Below, in pieces: positions 8,320-15,658 of a stretch of DNA of 64,000 nucleotides; the stretch's first letter is position 1; each line of letters begins with the position of its first letter. A program made the translations under genes and the position numbers. The DNA is taken from the NCBI RefSeq assembly GCF_019710475.1, contig NZ_JAJFAX010000009.1, positions 124,001 through 188,000 of the forward strand, in the 5' to 3' direction. Source of the DNA: Glycomyces sp. TRM65418. GTDB taxonomy: Bacteria > Actinomycetota > Actinomycetes > Mycobacteriales > Micromonosporaceae. The notes below the pieces were generated by a model. It saw only the letters and a list, made by a program, of their open reading frames with translations, was not told the DNA's origin and did not search any database.

Positions 8320-9199
8320 TCGCTCGATGGTAGTGCGACACCGCATGCCTCAGAGCTGCGCAGTGAGAGCTTGCCGCAGTTGGTGAGTTTCTTGTAGCAG
8401 GTGATGGCTGCGGCGAGGGCGAGGAATGCGGCGAAGAGGTGGCCGTGGCGTTCGTATCGGAGGGTGAGGCGGCGGTAGCCGCCGAGCCAGGCGATGGTGC
8501 GTTCGATCGCCCACCGGTGGCGGCCGAGTCTGGCTGAGGATTCGATGCCGCGGCGGACGATGCGGTCGCCGATACGCCGCTCGCGCAGGGCCCAGTGGCA
8601 GTCGGGGATGTCGTAGGCCTTGTCCGCGTGGAGCTTCGCAGGCTTGCGGCGCCGGGGCCCGCGCCGGGACCGGATCTTGGGGATGCCCTGCACCAGCGGC
8701 TCCAAGGCCTGTGAGTCGTGAAGATTGGCCGCTGAAATACCCAATGCGAGTGGCAGGCCGTTCCGGTCGGTGAGGACGTGGATCTTCGAGCCCGCCTTAC
8801 CTCGATCGACCGGGTTTGGGCCGGTCAGCGATCCCCCTTTTTAGCGCGCATACTCGCGGCGTCGACGATCGCCCGCGACCAGTCGATCTCCCCGGCGGCG
8901 CCGAGCCGGTCGAGTACGGCCCGGTGGAGTTTCGCCCATAGCGCGGCTTCGGACCACTCGGTGAAGCGCCGGTGCGCGGTCTGGTGCGAGACGCCGAAGT
9001 CCGGCGGCAGATGCCGCCACGCGCACCTGCTGGTCAGCACGAACACGATCGCACAGAACACCGCCCGGTCATCGGCCCGCGGGATCCCACCGCCTTGGAC
9101 GCGTTTCGGCGAAGCCGGTATCAACGGCTCGACGATCTCCCAGAGCCCATCGGGTACAAGACGTTTGGCGAACTCATCCACATGCGAATAATTCCACAT
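8316..9199 (-). pseudogene. IS5-family DDE transposase, two overlapping frames
   Basis: The N-terminal frame (9199 to 8825) contains VFCAIVFVLTSRCAWRHLPP and the first catalytic aspartate in AIVDAASMRAKKGD. The second frame continues with the expected GPNP...GSKIHVLTDRNG region, then LHADKAYDIPDCHWALRER (second Asp) and HRWAIERTIAWLGGYRRL (Glu). The split is typical of IS5 elements that need a programmed frameshift, so the enzyme may still be made. The C-terminus reads through the degraded left terminus and adds about 20 residues (CGKLSLRSSEACGVALPSSE) compared with the copy ending at 10227, which suggests decay. Confidence 0.8.
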
Positions 9200-9229
9200 G
9201 CCTTGCGCGCCAACTGAGATGCGCTTTGA
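8363..9229 (-). mobile_element. IS5-family insertion sequence
   Basis: An approximately 867-bp element of normal IS5-group size. The right terminus (minus-strand AAGCGCATCTCAGTTGGCG, from about 9226) resembles the canonical GAGCGTGTCTCAGTTGGTG end seen at 10236. The left terminus near 8363-8380 is a degraded version (GAGCTTGCCGCAGTTGGTG). TGA flanks both ends, consistent with a TNA duplication. Confidence 0.7.
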
Positions 9230-9266
9230 TTCTCATATCAATAGTTTCGGATCAACAAGTGAGGTT

Positions 9267-9629
9267 TCAATGTCGAATTCGCCGGAGTAGCCGTACTACA
9301 TTTACCACCCTGGAACGGTCCGCTTCTTCTCCGAAACATCGACGCAGCGCCTCATTAACGAGATGCTCTAGTTCTGAATCGCCAATCTTTGAGATATCTC
9401 CGTTCACGGGGGCAAGCAGGACTATCAACTCTCGAACAACGTCCGAGTATTCGTTCGGATTTCCCGGATAAACCACCTCCATCGGGTCAGCAGTCTCCAG
9501 GCTTGTCGAGAGATCCGAATAGGCCTGCGGAAACCGCCGCCGCAGAACCTGCTGTACCAATTTCTCTGCGCCATCTATTAGCTGCCAGAAAGGCTCACTC
9601 AAGGGTCCTTCATCATCTCGCTCAGTCAT
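9267..9629 (-). CDS. Putative immunity protein for the adjacent toxin tip
   Basis: A 120-residue acidic protein (MTERDDEGPLSEPFWQLIDG...) without signal peptide or membrane segment. No family is recognised. Its ATG overlaps the stop of the upstream toxin-tip frame by 4 bp (ATGA type), the usual gene order and coupling of polymorphic toxin and immunity genes, and its size is typical for immunity proteins. The region is less GC-rich than its neighbours, consistent with transfer. Assignment rests on position only. Confidence 0.5.
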   Translation of the reverse strand: MTERDDEGPLSEPFWQLIDGAEKLVQQVLRRRFPQAYSDLSTSLETADPMEVVYPGNPNEYSDVVRELIVLLAPVNGDISKIGDSELEHLVNEALRRCFGEEADRSRVVNVVRLLRRIRH

Positions 9630-9975
9630 CGAGCCTCCAGGATCGTCTCGAAAACGGCATTGCCGTTGGACTTGATTTGATAGACAGCATACCCACTGGT
9701 GCCGATCGACACCAGCACACGATGACTACGCGCACTGTCCGGGATCGTCCCCTCAGGGAATCCTGATTCCTCGATCTGCTTACTCAAATCACGAACCGCC
9801 TGGCGCGCGTCACTAATACTCGAAAAACCACCGCGCTCAGCCCGAGGCAAGTCGATATGACCCATGTTACTGTTCACGACTTTTGTCGGAACGTCGCCCG
9901 CTCCGGGGACGCAGGGTAGATCCTCATTATGAACCAGGACCGACGCGGAACCGGCAAGTACATAGTAGGTGCGGT
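9626..9975 (-). pseudogene. Polymorphic toxin C-terminal tip after a Hint domain (truncated)
   Basis: The minus strand encodes about 115 residues. The first part, RTYYVLAGSASVLVHNEDLP, is the signature end of a Hint/pretoxin domain (usually TYYVLAG..PVLVHN). It is followed by roughly 90 residues of a variable toxin module ending VLVSIGTSGYAVYQIKSNGN and VFETILEAR. The enormous N-terminal carrier expected for such proteins is missing: the frame is cut at 9975/9976 by the transposase 3' fragment. The alternating beta-strand end resembles small BECR-type RNase tips, but that is a guess. It overlaps the immunity-like gene by 4 bp. Confidence 0.65.
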
Positions 9976-10236
9976 GCGGACAAGGCCTACGACATCCCTG
10001 ACTGCCACCGGACACTGCGTGAACGGCGTATCGGTGATCGCATCGCCCGCCGCGGCATCGAATCCTCAGCCAGACTCGGCCGCCACCGCTGGGCGATCGA
10101 ACGCACCATCGCCTGGCTCGGCGGCTATCGCCGCCTGACCCTCCGATACGAACGCCACGGCCACCTCTTCGCCGCATTCCTCGCCCTCGCCGCAGCCATC
10201 ACCTGCTACAAGAAACTCACCAACTGAGACACGCTC
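9976..10236 (+). pseudogene. IS5-family transposase 3' fragment with right terminus
   Basis: Plus-strand codons encode DKAYDIPDCHRTLRERRIGD through FLALAAAITCYKKLTN, nearly identical to the C-terminal half of the transposase at 8316-9199 but in opposite orientation, with its proper stop inside the terminal repeat (CTGAGACACGCTC, to 10236). The 5' part is missing; the junction at 9976 falls inside the toxin gene, which it truncates. Confidence 0.85.
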
Positions 10237-10314
10237 TAAGGGCTGTCCCGGAAGTGCTTTTGGTGGGAGGTGAAGGATCAGCGAGTCGCTGAGCGTGCGG
10301 TTGTATGGGCAGGT

Positions 10315-10731
10315 TCAGGCGTCGGTGTGCGACCGTGCATTCTTGTCTGCCAAGACGACGGCGCAGAGGTTCCACGTCATGCCTATGAGGAAGGCGACGA
10401 GCGGGACGCCTTCCAGGTACCCGAAACCGCAGAGCCCCAGTGAGCCGAGTGCGGCCACCGGCGCTAGAGCGTACAGAGCGGCGGTTCGCAGGTGGAGGGC
10501 ACGAGCCAGCACCGGGCCGATGACCATTGCAGTCACAGGGGCTACGAGCAATCCGACGAGCGCGGGCTCGTATCCCTCCCAGATGCTCTCGGGCTTAGAA
10601 GAGGATCCGGACGCGTTCCAGAAGGGCAGGAACACCAGGGCGATAGTCAGCGCTTGTGCTACCCAGATCCCGAGCGCGGCGACGAACGCTGCCTTGCCGG
10701 TCCGTGTAGGGCGTTGTTCGTCTTCTGTCAC
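10315..10731 (-). CDS. Small integral membrane protein, IS cargo
   Basis: A 138-residue protein with four hydrophobic segments (AAFVAALGIWVAQALTIALV, ALVGLLVAPVTAMVIGPVLA, AALYALAPVAALGSLGLCG, VPLVAFLIGMTWNLCAVVLA). No family is recognised. It lies wholly between the inverted ends of the element at 10236-11330 and opposite in strand to the transposase remnant. It is intact, with a short charged N-terminus (MTEDEQRPTRTGK). Confidence 0.55.
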   Translation of the reverse strand: MTEDEQRPTRTGKAAFVAALGIWVAQALTIALVFLPFWNASGSSSKPESIWEGYEPALVGLLVAPVTAMVIGPVLARALHLRTAALYALAPVAALGSLGLCGFGYLEGVPLVAFLIGMTWNLCAVVLADKNARSHTDA

Positions 10732-10823
10732 AACAGAACACTACCGCGGTCAGCCGATGCCGACCGGCTCGCAGCGAGCTGCGACGGGTGTCCAGGTCCT
10801 GGTGGCGCGCATGGGATCATGCC

Positions 10824-11261
10824 TGCGTGGTGGGTGTGATCAGCGCGGCGGACGAGTCGAAGAACTACCGTTACTCCACCAACCACCAGGTCGTCATCGA
10901 CGCCGATACCCAACTCGTGGTCGTCGTCGGCACGCCCCTGCCCGGGGAACCGCAACGACTCCAAGGCGTTCGGCGAGTCCGGCGTTGACGAGGCGACCCG
11001 CCCCGCCACTGTCATCGCCGATGGGGGCTACCCGGGCACCAGGGCGGTCATCCCTCCCGCCGCAAGAAGAAAGACGAGCCACTGGCGGGACGGAAAGAGG
11101 CGCACAACGCCCCGCACCGCCACGTAAGGGCACGGGTCGAGCACACCTTCGCGAAATCGAAGCGCTGGAACGTGCTGCGCGACTGCCGTCTCCGCGGAGA
11201 CGGATCAGCCGAGGCCATGGCTGGCATCGCCCGGCTCTACAACCTCACTCTCGGCAGCTGA
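10824..11261 (+). pseudogene. Frameshifted IS5-family transposase remnant
   Basis: Conserved pieces appear in order but in different frames: RYSTNHQVVIDADTQLVVVV and GTPLPG; then VIADGGYPGT with the second catalytic Asp; then RARVEHTFAK and RWNVLRDCRLRGDGSAEAMA and GIARLYNLTL, ending at TGA 11259-11261. This order is that of a common Streptomyces-type DDE transposase (first part about 100 residues missing). At least two frameshifts make it inactive. Confidence 0.75.
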
Positions 11262-11330
11262 CCCGCCCCCGACCGGCAGGAACTCAGTCTTCGGTCATAC
11301 GCCCAGAACCACTTCCGGGCCAGCCCTTAG

Positions 11331-12139
11331 GCACAGCGATACGAGTCGGATGCGTGTGGCTGAACGCTGTCCCGTAAGTTGACCGGACATCATTGTCTCC
11401 CAGGCATGTTCAATCACCTGGGCCGAGGACACTCGGTTCCTTCGGGACTGATCGGTCGATACCATCGATTCCACCCCTGGACTGCCTCCAGATCGGACCG
11501 ATGATGGCTCAAGAGGACTCGGCTGACGGACCCGCACCGGTTCGGCCGGGCGACCTGGGGCGCCGACTGCGCGTTCACCGGCAGCATCGCGGTACGGCCG
11601 CTCCCATCGTCCTCGCCTCAGGGGCGGCTACGTTCATCCTGCTCCTCCTACCCGCAGGCCTGGACGCGCTTGACGTCTTGCGGTGGGCGGCCGTGCTCAT
11701 TCCGCTCGGCATGGCCTCCAACCGCCGCGCGCCTGTCCCCGGACCCCACGGCAGACTGCGGATCCCCGTCTACGAGCGCGGCGTTCGCGTGGAACCCGAA
11801 TGCGGGCGACCCACCGTGGTGGACCCGGTCACCATCGTCACCGTCACCGGAGCCGCCTACCAACGCGGTCGCCCAAGCCCGCGACACGGTGGACCGACAA
11901 ACACCACCGCACGACGGAGGACACACCGATTAACGCGTTCAGCGCCCGCAGCTCGCTCAAGCGTGTCCTCGTCAACGGTGACACCTCCAGGGCGCCGTCC
12001 TGGGCGCGCATGGTTACCGCCGGAGTGGTCGCCCTGGCGCTTGCGGGGGGCTACCTGTGGCGGTTCCCTCCATCGCCTGCCGCGATGCCCGAGAACCTCG
12101 GGCATCTGGAGCGGTTCTGCTCGGACGCGGACCGGGTCT
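11331..12139 (+). other. Decayed region with remnants of small membrane-protein genes
   Basis: From ATG 11501 plus-strand codons read plausibly for about 120 residues (MMAQEDSADGPAPVRPGDLG, then a hydrophobic pair around VLASGAATFILLLLPAGLDA and RWAAVLIPLGMASN). Around 11950-12140 another frame reads as a second membrane-anchored start (MVTAGVVALALAGGYLWRFP...). Neither has a convincing end, and the second is cut by the sigma-factor remnant. Probably two eroded genes; function unknown. Confidence 0.3.
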
Positions 12140-12990
12140 TCTCAGAGTCGCCCCGGATATCACCGCCGGAAGTCCGAACCGGTCGAAGTCCGCGTCCAGA
12201 AACGAGACGACCTCGGCGACCGCCGCGCCCCGCAGTGTGAGGACGTCGAGCCCCGCGGGGATGTGGACGGACCTGACCGCATCCCACCGGTACGTGCCGA
12301 AGGCGAGCTGCCCGTTGGCCCGCGTCGGCAGGAACCGCCACGGGCCCGCCGTCACCGCATCGAGCGGGAAGGAACCGATGGCATCGCGACCGGTAAACCA
12401 TTCGGGCAGCGGCGGCATCGAGTACTTGGCGTCCTCGGTCAGCATCGCGACGATGGCCGCCACGTCACCGCGCTCCCATGCGGCCGCGTACCGGCCGGCC
12501 GGCTCGCGCACGGCGGCGTCGCCCAGCAACCGCAGGGCCGCCTGCTGACTCGTGTCGTCGCGAAGCGGGTCGAGCGCCTTGCGGGCGCGCTGCAGTGCGC
12601 TGTTGACCGGGGCGACCGTGGTGTCCCGCTGATCCGCCACCTCACGTGCCGAAAATCCGACGGCCTCGCGTAGGACCAGGACAGCAAGCTGCCGCGGCCC
12701 CAGCCATTGGAGTGCGGCGACGAACGCCGTCTCGACGCTCTCCCACTCGAGCAGGCGGTCTTCGGGCCCCGGCGGCATGTCCTCGAACCGGCCCAGTGCT
12801 CGCCACGCGCGCACCATCACTTCTTGGACGACGTCGTCGGCATCGTCGACCGACCCGAGCATGCGATAGCAGTACGCTTGCAGCTCAACACGGAAGAGCC
12901 CGGCCAGCTCCCCGATGGTGGCGGGATCGCCCACGCGCGCGGCCTCCAGCAGCCGCGCCCGACTCCTCCCATGACATCCTGTACCCCCAT
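12140..12990 (-). pseudogene. ECF sigma factor (SigX5/SigJ-like with SnoaL domain), internally deleted
   Basis: The frame contains region 2 (LQAYCYRMLGSVDDADDVVQ EVMVRAWRALGRFED), region 4 (LGPRQLAVLVLREAVGFSAR EVADQRDTTVAPVNSALQRA), and a C-terminal SnoaL-like domain (AWERGDVAAIVAMLTEDAKY, ending DADFDRFGLPAVIS). Family members have about 60-70 residues between FED and the region-4 block, including RSSLRTWLYRIATN and the linker; these are missing here, an in-frame deletion that removes the -10 recognition part. No proper start codon with a ribosome site precedes LLEAARVGDP, and the 3' end runs into unrelated DNA. Therefore called a pseudogene. Confidence 0.7.
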
Positions 12991-13290
12991 GCAGCAGTCC
13001 ACGAAAACTGAACGGTCGCGGCGGCGCCGCCAAGCCGTGCCTCCGGCAGGGTCCGCGGACGCGACCCGATCCCGAAGCATCGGCACCGAACCGTTCGGTA
13101 TGGACTTCGATGACGAGGCGTGTGGTCGCCGGGCCCGAGGGTCGATGCCCCGCGGCTCCGCCGTCGATTCTATGGACGGCCACACCCGCCGGCGTCCGAT
13201 CGCTACCGTGCTCGTCGCTTGGCGACGCCCGGGATGCGGGTCGGTGAAACGGTGTACTGACCCTTCCGCGCCCGGCGTCCGCCGCGGAGG
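12991..13290. other. No gene recognised
   Basis: This 300-bp stretch between the sigma remnant and the dehydrogenase gene has open frames on both strands but none with a start site, family resemblance or consistent codon use. Confidence 0.4.
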
Positions 13291-14184
13291 TCAGGTGCGG
13301 TCGCGCGCGGCGATGGCGTCCGCGACCGCGATCATGTCCTCACCGCTGAGTCCCAGGTCCACCGCCTGCTGATACAGGTCCCGGCACAGGCGCAGCAGCG
13401 GCACCGCCGTGCCGTCGGCGCGCGCGGCCTCGTCGATGAGGACGTTGTTCTTGAGGACGTCGCCGACCGCCGCCTGCGCTTCGCGGTCGCCCTCGACGAG
13501 CTTCGCCACCTTGCCGCGCGAGACCGGCGACGACATCGGACCGGCGTCGAGCACCGCGCGCAGCACGTGCGGGTCGACGCCGCCGGCCCGCGCGAAATGG
13601 AACGTCTCGGCCAGCCCGGTCACCATCGTGATGAGGAAGATGTTCGCCGCCAGCTTCGTCATCAACGCACTCGGCACTTCGCCGCATGCGAAATGCTCCC
13701 CGCACATCGCGGCCACGACCGGCAGTGCCGCGGCGACGGCGTCCGGCTCGCCCGCGAGCATCGCCACCAGCGTGCCCGCCTCTGCGGGACCCCGGGAGCC
13801 CGAGACCGGCGCCTCCACATAACGCCCGCCCGCCGCGTGGACCTCCGCGGCGAGTCTCCGGGAGTAGTCCGGCGCGAACGTTCCCATCTGCACGACCGTG
13901 CGGTCCTCGACGAGCGACTCGAGGTTCCCGCCGTCTCGGTCCAGCACCGCGTCGACGGCGGACTCGTCCGCCAGCATCAGCACCACGATCGGGCAAGCCG
14001 CGAACACCTCGGCCGAGCTCTCGGCGACGGTCGCGCCCGCGGCCGCCAACGGGTCGCACCGGAACCGGGTGCGGTTCCACACCACGACGTCGAATTCGGC
14101 CCGCACCAGGTTCAGCGCCATCGGCTGCCCCATGATGCCCAGTCCGAGGAACCCCACCGGTCCGACCTGATCACTCGTGCGCAT
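13291..14184 (-). CDS. NAD(P)-dependent beta-hydroxyacid dehydrogenase
   Basis: A 297-residue member of the 3-hydroxyisobutyrate/6-phosphogluconate dehydrogenase superfamily. The Rossmann motif GFLGLGIMGQPMALNL is at residues 11-26, the substrate-binding block APVSGSRGPAEAGTL lies mid-protein, and the catalytic-lysine region reads KLAANIFLITMVTGLAE, where the usual GxxxKxxxN is partly changed (ALMTKLAAN). Start ATG 14184 is preceded by GAGGAG. It overlaps the 3' end of the PLP decarboxylase by 14 bp, so the two act together, possibly reducing or oxidising the aldehyde/acid made after decarboxylation. The exact substrate is unknown. Confidence 0.82.
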   Translation of the reverse strand: MRTSDQVGPVGFLGLGIMGQPMALNLVRAEFDVVVWNRTRFRCDPLAAAGATVAESSAEVFAACPIVVLMLADESAVDAVLDRDGGNLESLVEDRTVVQMGTFAPDYSRRLAAEVHAAGGRYVEAPVSGSRGPAEAGTLVAMLAGEPDAVAAALPVVAAMCGEHFACGEVPSALMTKLAANIFLITMVTGLAETFHFARAGGVDPHVLRAVLDAGPMSSPVSRGKVAKLVEGDREAQAAVGDVLKNNVLIDEAARADGTAVPLLRLCRDLYQQAVDLGLSGEDMIAVADAIAARDRT

Positions 14185-15595
14185 GATCGCTCCTCGTCGA
14201 GAGTGCGGGCGCGTCGCCGCGCCGCTTCCAGCATCGGATGATGGCCTGTGCCGCGGCGGTGATGTCGTCGGCGGTCGTGGAGTCGTCGCAGACGCTGATG
14301 CGCATGGCACGACGCCCGCGCCAGACGGTGCCCCCGGCCCAGCAGGTCCGGTCCTCCTGCACGGCGGCGAGGACCGCATCGGTCGTCTCGTCGTCGTCGA
14401 ACCGCACCAGCACCTGGTTCAGCGCCTGCGGTGCGAGAATCTGCGCTCCAGCCGCCTCGAGCATGTCCGCCATCCGCGCGGCGTGGCCGCAGGACCGGTC
14501 GATCATCTCGGCGACACCCGCGCGCCCGCGGCTGGCCAGGACCGCCCACACTTCGACGCCGCGTGCGCGCTGCGACATCTGCAGTCCCAGCTCGGAGGCC
14601 ACTCGTCTCGCGTCACCGTCCAGGTACGCCGCCTGGAAGGCCATCGTTCGCCGCAGGTTCTCGGGGTCGCGGCAGATCACGATGCCGCAGTCGTACGGCG
14701 TGTTCAACCACTTGTGGCCGTCGCTCGCCCAGGAATCAGCCAGGTCGACGCCTTCGACCAAGTGCCGCTGCGACGGCGAGGCGCCCGCCCACAGCCCGAA
14801 GGCCCCGTCCACGTGCACCCATCCGCCCTTGGAGTGCACCATCGGGATGAGCGCTCCGAAGGGGTCGCTGTGGCCGGTGTTGACGTTGCCGGCCTGCAGC
14901 AGCACCAAGGTCAGGTCGTCGACCGGCGGGAACCGCTCGACGAGCACGCGCCCGCGGTCGTCGGTCGGTGCGGACGCCACCTGCGCGGTGCCGATGCCGG
15001 CCGCCCGCAGCGCCTTCGACACCGATGCGTGGATCTCCTCAGAGGCGACCACGCGCAACGGGGGCGATCCAGCGAGCCCGTAGCGGTCGAGGTCCCAGCC
15101 GGCGCGGCGCAGCAGCGCGTCCCGTGCCGCGACGATGCAGGTCAAGTTCGCGATCGTGGCGCCGGAGCAGAACGCGGCGACCACGGTCTCCGGCAATCCC
15201 AGCAGCTGGAGGCACCAGCGCGCGGCGATCTCGTCGAGCAGCGCGGCCGTCGGCGACATGACCGGCAGCGCGGCATTCTGGTCCCACGCGCCGGCCAGCA
15301 CGGCCGCCGCGGCCGCGGCGGGATCGGTGCCGCCGTTGACGAATCCGAAGTAGCGGCCCCCAGTGGCGGCCACAGTGGCCGGTGAACCGAGCTCGTCGAG
15401 CATCGCCAGCACCTCGCCGGCCGGGACCGGGCCGTCGCGCAGCTCGCGCGGGAACGACTTCAGATCGGCCAGGGCCTCCTCGGTCGGGAACACGCCGCGC
15501 TCACGGCTCGACTCGATGTACGCGGCCGCGCGCTGCGCGGCCTCGAGGACGAGTGACGACTTCTGCTGTCCGACGCCATGCGAATGAAGCGACAT
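14171..15595 (-). CDS. PLP-dependent amino-acid decarboxylase (group II, AADC/GAD-like)
   Basis: A 474-residue fold-type I PLP enzyme. Visible features are GGRYFGFVNGGTDPAA and NAALPVMSPTAALLDEIAAR near the N-terminus, the WVHVDGAFGLWA cofactor aspartate, and the Schiff-base lysine in DSWASDGHKWLNTPYDCG. This family decarboxylates aromatic amino acids, glutamate or diaminobutyrate; the specificity cannot be read here. ATG 15595 is preferred to GTG 15622 because the dyad at 15609-15646 would otherwise lie in the coding part. It is divergent from the MocR gene and coupled to the dehydrogenase downstream. Confidence 0.85.
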   Translation of the reverse strand: MSLHSHGVGQQKSSLVLEAAQRAAAYIESSRERGVFPTEEALADLKSFPRELRDGPVPAGEVLAMLDELGSPATVAATGGRYFGFVNGGTDPAAAAAAVLAGAWDQNAALPVMSPTAALLDEIAARWCLQLLGLPETVVAAFCSGATIANLTCIVAARDALLRRAGWDLDRYGLAGSPPLRVVASEEIHASVSKALRAAGIGTAQVASAPTDDRGRVLVERFPPVDDLTLVLLQAGNVNTGHSDPFGALIPMVHSKGGWVHVDGAFGLWAGASPSQRHLVEGVDLADSWASDGHKWLNTPYDCGIVICRDPENLRRTMAFQAAYLDGDARRVASELGLQMSQRARGVEVWAVLASRGRAGVAEMIDRSCGHAARMADMLEAAGAQILAPQALNQVLVRFDDDETTDAVLAAVQEDRTCWAGGTVWRGRRAMRISVCDDSTTADDITAAAQAIIRCWKRRGDAPALSTRSDHAHE

Positions 15596-15608
15596 GCCCG
15601 TCAGCTTC

Positions 15609-15646
15609 GCATCGACTGGCACTGGTATTCAAGAGCCAGTTGATGC
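15609..15646. promoter_or_regulatory. Operator-like dyad between decarboxylase and MocR genes
   Basis: GCATCGACTGGC (15609-15620) and GCCAGTTGATGC (15635-15646) form an inverted repeat matching at 11 of 12 positions. A third half-site-like ACTGGCATCA follows at about 15650. It fills the 63-bp divergent intergenic region, the expected place for a MocR-type regulator to act on both promoters. Confidence 0.65.
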
Positions 15647-15658
15647 GAAACTGGCATC

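Larger units (their letters stand above)
7489..10236. mobile_element. Composite IS5-type unit with cargo, bounded by matching ends and TAA
   Basis: The left end GAGCGTGTCTCAG (7489-7501) and the inverted right end CTGAGACACGCTC (10224-10236) are identical 13-bp termini, and similarity continues inward for about 10 more bases. Both are flanked directly by TAA (7486-7488 and 10237-10239), as expected for the 3-bp TNA target duplication of this group. Inside lie a GNAT gene, a full IS copy (8363-9229), a toxin tip with an immunity-like gene, and a transposase 3' fragment. The right-hand TAA also forms part of the terminus of the next element, so insertion into that end is one reading. Movement as a unit is inferred. 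Confidence 0.55.
10236..11330. mobile_element. Second IS element (degenerate) carrying a membrane-protein gene
   Basis: Inverted ends of about 26 bp: CTAAGGGCTGTCCCGGAAGT at 10236 and, inverted at 11304-11330, CTAAGGGCTGGCCCGGAAGT, with matching continuation (GCTTTTG versus GGTTCTG). The interior has a frameshifted transposase remnant at the right and, where its N-terminal half should be, an intact unrelated membrane-protein gene on the other strand. The termini are better preserved than the transposase. Confidence 0.65.
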
